From an uncultured Prevotellaceae bacterium (GTDB lineage: Bacteria > Bacteroidota > Bacteroidia > Bacteroidales > Muribaculaceae), in NCBI GenBank assembly GCA_900314215.1, contig OMUK01000010.1:1-43465 (forward strand): DNA of 43,465 bases. The letters run 5' to 3'. The notes beneath the pieces were generated by a model. That model was not told the origin of the DNA. It did no database searches and saw only the letters and a program-made list of their open reading frames with translations. This document shows positions 16,215-24,485 of the stretch, piece after piece. Positions within the stretch are counted from its first letter, which is position 1. Each line of letters opens with the position of its first letter. The position numbers were made by a program, and so were the translations under genes.

Positions 16215-16278
16215 CACATAATTTGTAGTAGAATATAATTTTTAAATGTTTAATTACAATAACAAAAAACGTAAGTCT

Positions 16279-17505
16279 ATGAAAAAGATTACATTATTAG
16301 CATTTGCATGCGCAATGCTGATGGCACCTGCTGCAGTCAACGCTCAGGAGGTGACTTATGTAGAAGATCCAGCTCAAGGCTATCTCTTCAACAGAATGCA
16401 GGACAACTGGTTCGTTGAGGCTGAAGGCGGTGCTGGTGTTATGATGTCGAAGTACGACAAGCACGCTAAATTTGGCGATCGTCTCGGTTGGAAGGGTAAC
16501 CTGGCCGTTGGCAAGTGGTTCTCTCCACTGTGGGGTGCTCGCCTGGGCGGTGAGTTTGAGCAACTCAAGGGCGCTACCCTCAAGTATGACGAGGGCGTTC
16601 TGGGTTATCGCAACGAGACTGCCAAGGATGGTTTCCACAAGCAGCAGTTCAACAACATCGGCGCTTTTGGCGACCTGATGTTCAACCTGACTAACTGGAT
16701 TGTAGGTTACAAGCCTGGTCGTTTCTACAACGCTATCCTCTACGGAGGCATGGGTGTACACTGGGTGTATTCTCGTGAGGTGCAAAAGGACGACAAGGGT
16801 GACTGGAAGTACTCGGCCAACGAGGGCGACCACTCGCGTAACTTCAGCTTCCGTGCCGGCTTGCTCAACACCTTCCGCGTGAGCAACCACGTGAACGTGC
16901 TGCTCGACCTGCGTTTCGACGAGATGCAAGAGCATATTGACGGATACGCTAAGACTTGGAACGAGATGCCATCGGTACTCGTTGGTCTTTCTTACAAGTT
17001 CAACAAGACCGAGTGGAATGCTCCTGTAGTTCCCGTTTGCCCCGAGGTTAAGTACACCGACGCTTATGTTGATGACCTGCGCGCCAAACTGGAGGCTGCT
17101 AACCAGAACATTGCCAACCTGAAGCAACAACTCGACGAGTGCCGCAACCGCAAGCAACCTGAGGCTGCTCATGCTGCCGAGGCTCCTCTGGCAACTGTAT
17201 ACTTCCCAATCAACGTTTCTAAGGTTGTGGGGGTGCAGAAGAATGTGGTTGACGCCGTTGGTGAGGTGATGAAGAACGAGAACAACAACTACGTTCTCAC
17301 TGGCTGGGCCGATAACTACACTGGTAACAACGCCATCAACACCCGCCTGCGCAAGGAGCGTGTTGCTTCGGTTAAGAAGATGCTCGTTGACAAGGGTATC
17401 GAGGCTGGTCGTCTCGACGCACAAATCAACGACGGCGAGCTCACCAACTATGGTGCTAAGGCCGCTTCTCTCGACCGTGCCGTTACTATCAACCGCGCAA
17501 AATAA
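16279..17505 (+). CDS. OmpA-family outer membrane protein
   Basis: Abundant-type porin-like protein with a peptidoglycan anchor. The 408-residue product has a Sec signal peptide (MKKITLLAF..., cleavage near residue 22). A beta-barrel or barrel-like domain (about 35-255) and a coiled coil (about 265-295, AKLEAANQNIANLKQQLDE) follow. The C-terminal OmpA-like domain (about 310-408) has GWADNYTGNNAINTRLRKERV, whose Asp and Arg are the expected diaminopimelate-binding residues. I chose the ATG at 16279, not 16246, because it starts the signal peptide. Codon choice differs from its neighbours: many T-ending codons (GGT, GCT, CGT, GTT) against a C/G-ending background, which suggests very high expression rather than recent transfer. 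Confidence 0.9.
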   Translation: MKKITLLAFACAMLMAPAAVNAQEVTYVEDPAQGYLFNRMQDNWFVEAEGGAGVMMSKYDKHAKFGDRLGWKGNLAVGKWFSPLWGARLGGEFEQLKGATLKYDEGVLGYRNETAKDGFHKQQFNNIGAFGDLMFNLTNWIVGYKPGRFYNAILYGGMGVHWVYSREVQKDDKGDWKYSANEGDHSRNFSFRAGLLNTFRVSNHVNVLLDLRFDEMQEHIDGYAKTWNEMPSVLVGLSYKFNKTEWNAPVVPVCPEVKYTDAYVDDLRAKLEAANQNIANLKQQLDECRNRKQPEAAHAAEAPLATVYFPINVSKVVGVQKNVVDAVGEVMKNENNNYVLTGWADNYTGNNAINTRLRKERVASVKKMLVDKGIEAGRLDAQINDGELTNYGAKAASLDRAVTINRAK

Positions 17506-17535
17506 TTCTGAAGAATTCATTTAAGCTCGATAAAA

Positions 17536-17566
17536 GAGCCTCGCTTCAAGCAAGCGAGGCTTTTTT
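17536..17566 (+). terminator. Terminator of the OmpA-like gene
   Basis: GCCTCGCTT pairs with AAGCGAGGC around a short loop and is followed by six T. A classical strong terminator 30 bases after the stop codon. Confidence 0.9.
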
Positions 17567-17577
17567 ATACATTTTTA

Positions 17578-17620
17578 TACCTTTGCACCTCCAGTGGTGC
17601 AAAGGTTTTATTTAACTTTG
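17578..17620 (+). promoter_or_regulatory. Perfect inverted repeat and promoter before the MATE gene
   Basis: ACCTTTGCACC (17579-17589) and GGTGCAAAGGT (17596-17606) form a perfect 11-base inverted repeat with a 6-base loop, then TTTTATTT. Its left arm contains TACCTTTG (17578-17585), a promoter box. TAACTTTG follows at 17613-17620. It may be a second terminator, an operator over the promoter, or both. Confidence 0.45.
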
Positions 17621-17679
17621 CACTCGCAAAATCGGCACATCACACATTATATATAAAAAGCAACTATTCATTACACCCG

Positions 17680-19113
17680 ATGGCTCAACTAGGCAAAGAC
17701 GCACTGCTGGCAATGATACGCGACGGCAAGCACATGACCTTGCGGCAAGAGATGCGGCTCACCTCATTGCTGTCGCTTCCCGCCATTCTGGCTCAGCTCT
17801 CATCCATCTTGATGCAATATATCGACGCATCGATGGTGGGCCAGCTGGGTGCCGACGACTCGGCGGCCATTGGACTGGTGTCGACCACGACCTGGCTCTT
17901 TGGCGGCATATGCAACGCGACAGCCACGGGATTTGCGGTGCAGGTGGCGCATCTCATCGGTGCTGGCAAGCCGCGCGAGGCGCGCTCGGTGCTCAGGCAG
18001 TCGATTATCACCGTGATCATCTTCGGCCTGGCGCTAGGCTTGATAGGTTTTGCCATAAGCCCATCGCTGCCACACTGGCTCAATGCCGACGACAAGATAT
18101 GCGGCAACGCCACCGTCTATTTCATGATATTCTCGATGGCCATTCCCCTGCTATCGCTCGACTTCCTGGCGAGCGGCATGCTGCGATGCAGCGGCAACAT
18201 CAAGGTGCCCAGCTTGCTCAATGTGATGATGGGCGTGCTCGACGTGGTCTTCAACTACTTCTTGATATTCCCCGAGCATCACCTCTCGCTATTGGGCATC
18301 AACTTCACCCTGCCGGGCGCAGGCTTGAGGGTGACAGGCGCCGCACTGGGCACATTTCTGGCCGAGTTGTTCACGTGCTTCGGCATGTTCTACTACATGT
18401 GCTTCAAGTCGCGTGAGCTCAAGCTCACCCAGGAGCATGGCAGCTTCAAGCCCCAGAAGGCTTGCTTGAAGAAGGCGGTGAAGATAGGCCTGCCCATGGG
18501 AATCCAGCACTTCATCATGTGCAGCGCCCAGATCACCATCACCCGCATTGTGGCCCCACTGGGCAGCATCCCGCTTGCCGCCAACTCCTTTGCCATCACG
18601 GCCGAGAGCCTGTGCTACATGCCGGGCTACGGTATTGCCGACGCCGCCACCACGCTGGTGGGCCAGAGCATAGGCGCCGCCCGCCGCGACCTCACCCGCC
18701 AGTTTGCCAACATCACCGTGGTGATGGGCATGGTGGTGATGGGCATCATGGGCGTGCTCATGTGGCTGTGTGCCCCAACCATGATGGGCATCATGTCGCC
18801 CGTGCAGGGCATCATCGACCAGGGCACTGTGGCACTGCGCATCGAGGCTTGGGCCGAGCCCATGTTTGCGGCCGCCATCGTGAGCTACGGCATCTTTGTG
18901 GGTGCTGGCGACACGCTGGTGCCTTGCGTGATGAACATCGTGAGCATGTGGGGCGTGCGCATCACCCTGTCGGCCCTCTTGGTGCTGCACTACCACATGG
19001 GGCTCGCCGGCGTGTGGACGGCCATGTGCACCGAGCTCATATTCCGCGGCATCATTTATCTCGTGCGCCTCAAGTCGGGCCGCTGGATCAAAGTGAAGTA
19101 CCAAGAATCTTGA
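17680..19113 (+). CDS. MATE-family efflux transporter
   Basis: Cation-coupled multidrug or metabolite exporter with 12 predicted membrane helices in two homologous halves. The 477-residue protein opens with a hydrophilic segment (1-25) before helix 1, which contains SLPAILAQLSSILMQYIDASMVGQLG, a hallmark of the family. SGMLRCSGNIKVPSLLNVMMGVLDVVFNYFLI in the first half and PGYGIADAATTLVGQSIGAA in the second half are the other conserved stretches. Substrate cannot be deduced. The DUF3737 gene begins 111 bases downstream with its own likely promoter, so co-transcription is uncertain. Confidence 0.9.
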   Translation: MAQLGKDALLAMIRDGKHMTLRQEMRLTSLLSLPAILAQLSSILMQYIDASMVGQLGADDSAAIGLVSTTTWLFGGICNATATGFAVQVAHLIGAGKPREARSVLRQSIITVIIFGLALGLIGFAISPSLPHWLNADDKICGNATVYFMIFSMAIPLLSLDFLASGMLRCSGNIKVPSLLNVMMGVLDVVFNYFLIFPEHHLSLLGINFTLPGAGLRVTGAALGTFLAELFTCFGMFYYMCFKSRELKLTQEHGSFKPQKACLKKAVKIGLPMGIQHFIMCSAQITITRIVAPLGSIPLAANSFAITAESLCYMPGYGIADAATTLVGQSIGAARRDLTRQFANITVVMGMVVMGIMGVLMWLCAPTMMGIMSPVQGIIDQGTVALRIEAWAEPMFAAAIVSYGIFVGAGDTLVPCVMNIVSMWGVRITLSALLVLHYHMGLAGVWTAMCTELIFRGIIYLVRLKSGRWIKVKYQES

Positions 19114-19166
19114 TTTTTGTTAATTCCTTCGGGAAAATGTATAACATTGCTTTCTTGCATTGTAGC

Positions 19167-19174
19167 TAATTTTG
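19167..19174 (+). promoter_or_regulatory. Possible promoter of the DUF3737-malY pair
   Basis: TAATTTTG at 19167-19174 matches TAnnTTTG. An ATTG at 19146-19149 is only 17 bases upstream, so the upstream box is weak. The leader of about 45 bases is A/T-rich with a TATATATATA run. Confidence 0.35.
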
Positions 19175-19224
19175 CAACGTGAAATTTTAGGTTTAAAACA
19201 AAACAGTATATATATATCCACAAT

Positions 19225-20070
19225 ATGAACGTAATTAAAGACAAAACATTCACCGGAGAGCGTCCGCTCTTCGGCCTGCGCGACACCCGGCTCGAGCACG
19301 TGACCATAGGCGAGGGCGAGTCGGGCATCAAGATGTGTCACAATATCGAGGTCGACAATTGCCGGCTGATTGGGAAGTACCCCTTTTGGCACGTGTATGG
19401 CTCAAAGGTGAGCAACTGCTACTTTGAGGTGGGCTCGCGCTCGGCAATATGGTATAGCGACGACATGCTCATGACCGACACCGTCATCGACGCGCCCAAG
19501 CTCTTCCGCGAGATGCACAACCTGGAGCTGCGCAACGTGACCATCAACGACGCCGACGAGACCTTCTGGCGCATCGACGGCCTCACCATCAACAATGTGA
19601 CCCTGCACGAGGGCACCTATCCCTTCATGTTCTGCACCAATGTGAAAGTCGACGGCCTGGTGAGCGACAGCAAGTATGTGTTCCAGTATGTGAAAAACGC
19701 CGAGATACATCACGCCAAAATCACGACCAAGGATTCATTCTGGGAAACCGACAACGTGACCGTGTATGACTCCGAAATCAATGGCGAGTATCTGGGCTGG
19801 CACTCGCGCAACCTCAAGCTCGTGCGCTGCCACATAAGCGGCGAGCAGCCCCTGTGCTATGCCGAGAATCTGGTGCTCGAGGACTGCACCTTCGACCCGG
19901 CCTGCGACCGTGCCTTTGAGGAGTCGACCGTCGAGGCCACCATCAAGGGCGCCATCACCGAGATCAAGAACCCCACAAGCGGACACATTGTGGCCGACAG
20001 CGTGGGCCGCATCACCATCGACGACTACATCAAGCAGCCCGCCAATTGCATTATCGAGACCCGCAAGTGA
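19225..20070 (+). CDS. DUF3737 family beta-helix protein
   Basis: A 281-residue protein of the DUF3737 family, cytoplasmic by sequence (no signal peptide). Nearly the whole chain is built of about 20-residue coils. Each has a polar strand, an aromatic such as FWHVYG, IWYSDD, FWRIDG, YPFMF or LGWHS, and a following V/I-T/D/N strand, as in a right-handed parallel beta helix. No catalytic motif is known to me; resemblance to pectate-lyase folds does not establish activity. Its stop TGA shares one base with the ATG of the malY-like gene (TGATG), so the two are translationally coupled and probably act together. Confidence 0.85.
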   Translation: MNVIKDKTFTGERPLFGLRDTRLEHVTIGEGESGIKMCHNIEVDNCRLIGKYPFWHVYGSKVSNCYFEVGSRSAIWYSDDMLMTDTVIDAPKLFREMHNLELRNVTINDADETFWRIDGLTINNVTLHEGTYPFMFCTNVKVDGLVSDSKYVFQYVKNAEIHHAKITTKDSFWETDNVTVYDSEINGEYLGWHSRNLKLVRCHISGEQPLCYAENLVLEDCTFDPACDRAFEESTVEATIKGAITEIKNPTSGHIVADSVGRITIDDYIKQPANCIIETRK

Positions 20071-21236
20071 TGAAATACGACTTCGACACCCTTATCGACC
20101 GCCGCGGCACCAACTCCTACAAGTGGAACCTGCCGCAGCACAGCGACGTGATACCCATGTGGGTGGCCGACATGGACTTTCGCACCGCCCCAGCCATCGT
20201 CGAGGCGCTCAAGCGGCGTGTAGACCATGGCATATATGGCTATGTGACCGTGCCCGATGCCTTCTACCAGGCAGCTATCGACTGGTTTAGCCGCCGCCAC
20301 TCGTGGCACATCGAGCGCGACTGGATGCTCTACACCAGCGGCGTGGTGCCCGCCCTCTCGGCCATCATCAAGGCTTTCACCCAGCCAGGCGACAAGGTGG
20401 CGGTGCAGACGCCCGTCTACAACTGCTTCTTCTCGTCGATACGCAACAATGGCTGCCACATTGTGGAGAGCCCCCTCATAGCCACGGGCGACACCTATGT
20501 GATAGACTACGACAGCCTGGAGCAAGTGACCAGCGACCCGCAAGTGAAACTGCTGCTGCTGTGCAACCCTCACAACCCCACCGGCCGCGTGTGGACCCGC
20601 CACGAGCTGGCCCGCTTGGGGGAGATATGCATGAGAAACGGCGTGATTATCGTGAGCGACGAGATACACTGCGAGCTCACCATGCCGGGCATCGACTATG
20701 TGCCCATGGCTTCGATCTCGCCCGAGCTGCAAGACCATTGCATCACCTGCGTGTCGCCCAGCAAGTCGTTTAACACCGCCGGATTGCAAATCGCCATCAT
20801 GGCGACCGATAATGCCGAGTGGCGGCAGAAGATTGACCGCGCCGTCAACGACAACGAGGTGTGCGACGTCAACCCCTTCGGTGTGGAGGCCCTCATCGCT
20901 GCCTACAACCAGGGCGAGGACTGGCTCGACGAGTTGCGAGCCTATCTGCATGGCAACTACCAGGCTCTTAAGGAATTTTTCAGCCAGAACATGCCCGCTT
21001 GCCGCGTAACACGGCTCGAGGGCACCTATCTTGTGTGGGTCGACATCACCTCGACAGGCCTCACGAGCGACGCCCTCACCGAGCGCCTGCTGCGCGATGG
21101 CCACGTGTGGGTCAACAGCGGCACCATGTATGGCAAGCACGCTGGCGAGGGCTACATACGCATCAACATTGCCTGCCCCCGCTCCCGCATGCTCCAGGGC
21201 CTAGCACGCATCGCCCAAGTCATCAACCACCTGTAG
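20070..21236 (+). CDS. MalY/PatB-family C-S lyase or aminotransferase
   Basis: Fold-type I pyridoxal-phosphate enzyme of the MalY/PatB group, usually cystathionine beta-lyase-like (cleaving C-S bonds) and sometimes acting as an aminotransferase. The 388-residue protein begins with YDFDTLIDRRGTNSYKWN and contains PMWVADMDF, both typical of this group. It then has YTSGVVPALSAIIKAFT, CNPHNPTGRVW, VSDEIHCELTMPG and the PLP lysine K232 in SPSKSFNTAGLQ. The chosen ATG at 20070 overlaps the DUF3737 stop; a start 24 bases earlier would lie inside that gene. A strong terminator follows. The substrate is unknown. Confidence 0.92.
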   Translation: MKYDFDTLIDRRGTNSYKWNLPQHSDVIPMWVADMDFRTAPAIVEALKRRVDHGIYGYVTVPDAFYQAAIDWFSRRHSWHIERDWMLYTSGVVPALSAIIKAFTQPGDKVAVQTPVYNCFFSSIRNNGCHIVESPLIATGDTYVIDYDSLEQVTSDPQVKLLLLCNPHNPTGRVWTRHELARLGEICMRNGVIIVSDEIHCELTMPGIDYVPMASISPELQDHCITCVSPSKSFNTAGLQIAIMATDNAEWRQKIDRAVNDNEVCDVNPFGVEALIAAYNQGEDWLDELRAYLHGNYQALKEFFSQNMPACRVTRLEGTYLVWVDITSTGLTSDALTERLLRDGHVWVNSGTMYGKHAGEGYIRINIACPRSRMLQGLARIAQVINHL

Positions 21237-21258
21237 CACAACAGGAAAACGCAAACTC

Positions 21259-21308
21259 GCAGGAGTTGAATGCACAACCAGGAGGCATTCAACTCCTGCT
21301 TTCTTTTG
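21259..21308 (+). terminator. Terminator after the malY-like gene
   Basis: A perfect 15-base stem (GCAGGAGTTGAATGC with GCATTCAACTCCTGC, 11-base loop) followed by TTTCTTTTG. Confidence 0.85.
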
Positions 21309-21335
21309 AAACCCCAACCAATTCAACAAGAAATT

Positions 21336-21540
21336 GGCATGGTGCGGCCCTTTTGGCCGGCAGCCCGACTTTGTCGATTTGTAGCAGTGCGCATAAGATG
21401 GCAATTGATATTTGATAAGTTACAGGTTAAAAGGATGATTTTGGGTGACGCATTGGCTAAACAGCGACCGTGATAAAACCGACTTGTCGTGGGCCGGCCT
21501 TGTGCCAGCCCACGACAATGTCACATTCCATCTTATTGAT
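21336..21540. repeat. Dispersed palindromic repeat, copy C
   Basis: Third copy, in the 438-base gap between the converging genes ending at 21236 and 21675. The left module with GTGCGGCCCTTTTGGCC is at 21336-21364. The core starts with ATTTGTAGCAGTGCGCATAAG (about 21378) and ends with the best hairpin of the three: TTGTCGTGGGC (21484-21494) pairs perfectly with GCCCACGACAA (21507-21517). Orientation is as in copy A. After it come about 60 AT-rich bases with nothing recognisable. Confidence 0.65.
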
Positions 21541-21605
21541 TATCAAAATAATAAAACTTTATTTATAAACCTTCACAAGATTGGCTCCTACAGGTTTCTA
21601 TGGCA

Positions 21606-21646
21606 GAAAGGGGAGCTCCGTCACTGTGGTGCAGAGCTCCCCTTTT
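21606..21646 (-). terminator. Terminator of the glycogen operon
   Basis: AAAAGGGGAGCTC on the minus strand pairs with GAGCTCCCCTTT, ending the transcript about 30 bases after the GH57 stop. T-rich on both sides, so possibly bidirectional. Confidence 0.75.
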
Positions 21647-21674
21647 GAGTTGTCTTAGAGAATAATATTGTGTA

Positions 21675-23144
21675 TTATTTCTTTTCTACGGTTTTCTTGG
21701 CAGCCGTTTTCTTCTCAGCCTTGGCGGGTGCCTTCTTGGCTGCGGGCTTCTTGACTGCAGTTTTCTTCTCGGCAGGCTTCTTCTCGACCTTGGCAGGCTC
21801 CTCGGCATCGGCTTCTTCCTTCACGGGGAAGTCGCCAGTGGTGTCCTTGACGATGTTGTTGCGCATCATTTCCACCTCATGGTTGAGCTCGTTGATCTCG
21901 TTCTCCTGGTTGCGTATCGTGAGCAAGAGCGAGTTAAGCTCCTCGTTGTCGATATTCTCGGGATATTGCTCGGCCACACGTATCATGAAGTCGCTCAGCA
22001 CGTTCATGTAGTTGGTAAATGCCATGTAGGGCGAGTCGTAGGGGCTGTAGAGCGAGTGGATGGTGCCGTCGGAGCTGTGCTTGGTGCTCATGTAGAAGAA
22101 GTGGTCGCTGGCCTGCAGGTAGTACCAGTCTTGCTTGATGCGGCGGTCGTTGCACAGGCGCACGCGCTCACCTATCGAGTAGAGCTTGTGCACAGCCTCT
22201 TGCTGCAGGGTGTTGCCCAGCCAGGCGCTGGTGTCGCGCTCCTCGTCGGCCCAGCTGATGGGGTGCATCACCGAGAGCTGGTCGACTGGCTTCATCTTGG
22301 CCACCACCTCGCTTGGAGTCCAGAACTGGATGTCCTTCTCGGCGGCAAAGCGCGGCAGAGCCTTCATAAACTCGAAGATGCCGCTCTCGCGAGGCTGCAG
22401 CTCGCCGAAGGTCTCGTAGTTCATAAAGAGGTTCACGATTTGCTCCTCTTGCGGGAGTTCGGCAATCCAGTTGATAAACTTGTCGGCGGTCAAGGGATAG
22501 CTTGCCCACGAGGGATTGCTGAAGCGGAATGCGATGTCGTCGCTCAGCTTGGAGTTCTTGAGCAGCATCTTGAGCTTGGGCACCACGGGCGAGTTGTAGA
22601 TGTAGTTGGGCGACTTCCAGCCCAGGATGTGCTTGGCGCCCTCGGTGATCACGCCCTTGAAGCCCATCGATGCCACCATGGCCGAGATGTCGTCGTCGTA
22701 GATGAGCTCGGTGTTGCGGAACACCTTGGGGTGCTGGCCAAAGAGCTCGTAGATCTTCTTGTCGTGATCCTTCACTTGCTGCACAAATTCGTCGGGGTCC
22801 TCGAGCGATGCGAGCGAGTGAGCATAGGTCTCGCTCAGAAACTCGACGCAGCCCGTCTCGGCAAGCTCCTTCATCGAGTCGATAAACTCGGGCACATATT
22901 GCTCAAGTTGCTCGAGAGCGGTGCCGCTAATCGAGAAGGCCACCTTGAATTTCTTGCCGTTAGCCTTGATCATGTCGAGCAGCATCTGATTGGCGGGCAG
23001 GTAGCTGCGCTGAGCGATGCGGGTGATGATGTCGTCGTTGGAGAAATCATCGTAGTAGTAATGGTCATTGCCGATGTCAAAAAACCGGTAGGTTTTCAAG
23101 CGGAATGGCTGATGTATCTGAAAATAAAAACAAATCGCTTTCAT
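21675..23144 (-). CDS. GH57 family protein with Lys/Ala/Pro tail
   Basis: Glycoside hydrolase family 57 (alpha-amylase or glucan-modifying) protein, last gene of the glycogen operon. The 489-residue product has the N-terminal HQP motif (11-13) and the presumed nucleophile E146 in FRNTELIYDD. The DxE motif position reads NYETFGELQ, so N242 stands where GH57 enzymes generally have the acid/base Asp. A coiled coil (about 405-430, ENEINELNHEVEMM) leads to a roughly 50-residue tail of Lys, Ala, Pro and Glu resembling histone H1. The catalytic core alone has normal length. Activity is therefore uncertain: it may be active by a variant mechanism, or a glycogen-binding pseudoenzyme. It starts 48 bases after the glycosyltransferase gene. 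Confidence 0.88.
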   Translation of the reverse strand: MKAICFYFQIHQPFRLKTYRFFDIGNDHYYYDDFSNDDIITRIAQRSYLPANQMLLDMIKANGKKFKVAFSISGTALEQLEQYVPEFIDSMKELAETGCVEFLSETYAHSLASLEDPDEFVQQVKDHDKKIYELFGQHPKVFRNTELIYDDDISAMVASMGFKGVITEGAKHILGWKSPNYIYNSPVVPKLKMLLKNSKLSDDIAFRFSNPSWASYPLTADKFINWIAELPQEEQIVNLFMNYETFGELQPRESGIFEFMKALPRFAAEKDIQFWTPSEVVAKMKPVDQLSVMHPISWADEERDTSAWLGNTLQQEAVHKLYSIGERVRLCNDRRIKQDWYYLQASDHFFYMSTKHSSDGTIHSLYSPYDSPYMAFTNYMNVLSDFMIRVAEQYPENIDNEELNSLLLTIRNQENEINELNHEVEMMRNNIVKDTTGDFPVKEEADAEEPAKVEKKPAEKKTAVKKPAAKKAPAKAEKKTAAKKTVEKK

Positions 23145-23192
23145 TGTAATGTCTTGATTAAAATATTAAAGTGATAATTAAGTGTTCTCTGT

Positions 23193-24452
23193 TTACTTAT
23201 TGATGAGACTCTTGTAGATGTCGATAATCTTGGCACCAGCCTTTTTCCACACGATTTTAGACACCTCTTCGCGGCCGTGCTCGCGCAGCTGGTTGTACAT
23301 GGCCGGGTACTTGATGATCGAGTGCATGGCGTCGGCCAGGGCGTTGGTGTCCCAGTAGTCGACCTTAATCACATTGTTCAGAATCTCGGCACAGCCACTC
23401 TGCTTAGAGATGATGCTGGGCACGCCCATCTGCATGGCCTCGAGCGGTGAGATGCCGAAGGGCTCGCTCACCGATGGCATCACATAGACGTCGCTGGCTG
23501 CCAGCATCTCATACACCTGCTTGCCCCTGAGGAAGCCGGTGAAGTGGAAGCGGTCGGCAATGTCGCGCTTGGCGGCCAGATTGATCATCTTCTCCATCAT
23601 GTCGCCGTTGCCAGCCATCACAAATTGCACGTCCGACATCTTGTGAAGCACCTGTGCGGCAGCCTCTACAAAGTATTCAGGCCCCTTCTGCATGGTGATG
23701 CGGCCCAGGAAGGTCACCACCTTGTCGTGCTTGTGGGGCGGCTTGATGTCGAGGTACTCCTGGCTCAGGGGCTCGACGGCGTTGTGCACGGTAGTCACCT
23801 TCTCGGGCGGCATGCCGTAGTGCTCAATCACCGTGCGGCGGGTGAGGTTGCTCACCGTGATGATGTGGTCGGCATGTATCATGCCGTCGCGCTCGATGTT
23901 GTAGACAGTGGGGTTCACATGGCCACGGCTGCGGTCGAAGTCGGTGGCGTGCACGTGTATCACCAGTGGCTTGCCGGTGACCTGCTTGGCATGGATGCCG
24001 GCAGGATAGGTGAGCCAGTCGTGGGCGTGAATCACGTCGCAGGGAATGGTGCGGGCCACCACACCAGCCACGATCGAGTAGTTGTTGATCTCCTCGAGCA
24101 GGTTGTCGGGATAGCGGCCGCTAAACTCGATGCAGCCCAGGTCGTTGGTATTCATGTAGTTGAAATCACTGTAGATGTGATCTCGCAAGTCGTAGTAGAG
24201 TTGGGGGTCCATCACATTGCCTATGCGGCCCTGCACGTAGTCCCAGTTCACATCGCGCCATGCCACAGGCACGCAGTTGGCACCCACGATTTTGGCGTAT
24301 TCGGTGGGCTCATCGCCCCAGGGCTTGGGGATGACCATGGTGATGTCCATGTCGCCATTCTGTGCGATGCCCTTGGTGATGCCGTAGCTTGCGGTGCCCA
24401 GTCCACCCAGGATGTGAGGGGGGAACTCCCAGCCAAACATTAAAGCTTTCAT
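23193..24452 (-). CDS. GT4-family glycogen synthase-type glycosyltransferase
   Basis: Retaining GT-B glycosyltransferase that likely extends alpha-1,4-glucan from a nucleotide-sugar. The 419-residue protein opens with MFGWEFPPHILGGLGTA, the KxGGL-like donor loop of bacterial glycogen synthases. It contains VIHAHDWLTYPAG, the GRITMQKGPEYFVEAA strand of the C-terminal Rossmann domain, and SEPFGISPLEAM with the E-x7-E donor-binding glutamates. No signal or membrane segment. It lies between the debranching enzyme (33-base gap) and GH57 protein (48-base gap) on the same strand, the standard Bacteroidota glycogen cluster. UDP- versus ADP-glucose preference is not readable here. Confidence 0.9.
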   Translation of the reverse strand: MKALMFGWEFPPHILGGLGTASYGITKGIAQNGDMDITMVIPKPWGDEPTEYAKIVGANCVPVAWRDVNWDYVQGRIGNVMDPQLYYDLRDHIYSDFNYMNTNDLGCIEFSGRYPDNLLEEINNYSIVAGVVARTIPCDVIHAHDWLTYPAGIHAKQVTGKPLVIHVHATDFDRSRGHVNPTVYNIERDGMIHADHIITVSNLTRRTVIEHYGMPPEKVTTVHNAVEPLSQEYLDIKPPHKHDKVVTFLGRITMQKGPEYFVEAAAQVLHKMSDVQFVMAGNGDMMEKMINLAAKRDIADRFHFTGFLRGKQVYEMLAASDVYVMPSVSEPFGISPLEAMQMGVPSIISKQSGCAEILNNVIKVDYWDTNALADAMHSIIKYPAMYNQLREHGREEVSKIVWKKAGAKIIDIYKSLINK

Positions 24453-24485
24453 ATATATTAGTGAGAATTATATTTTAAAAAAGAG

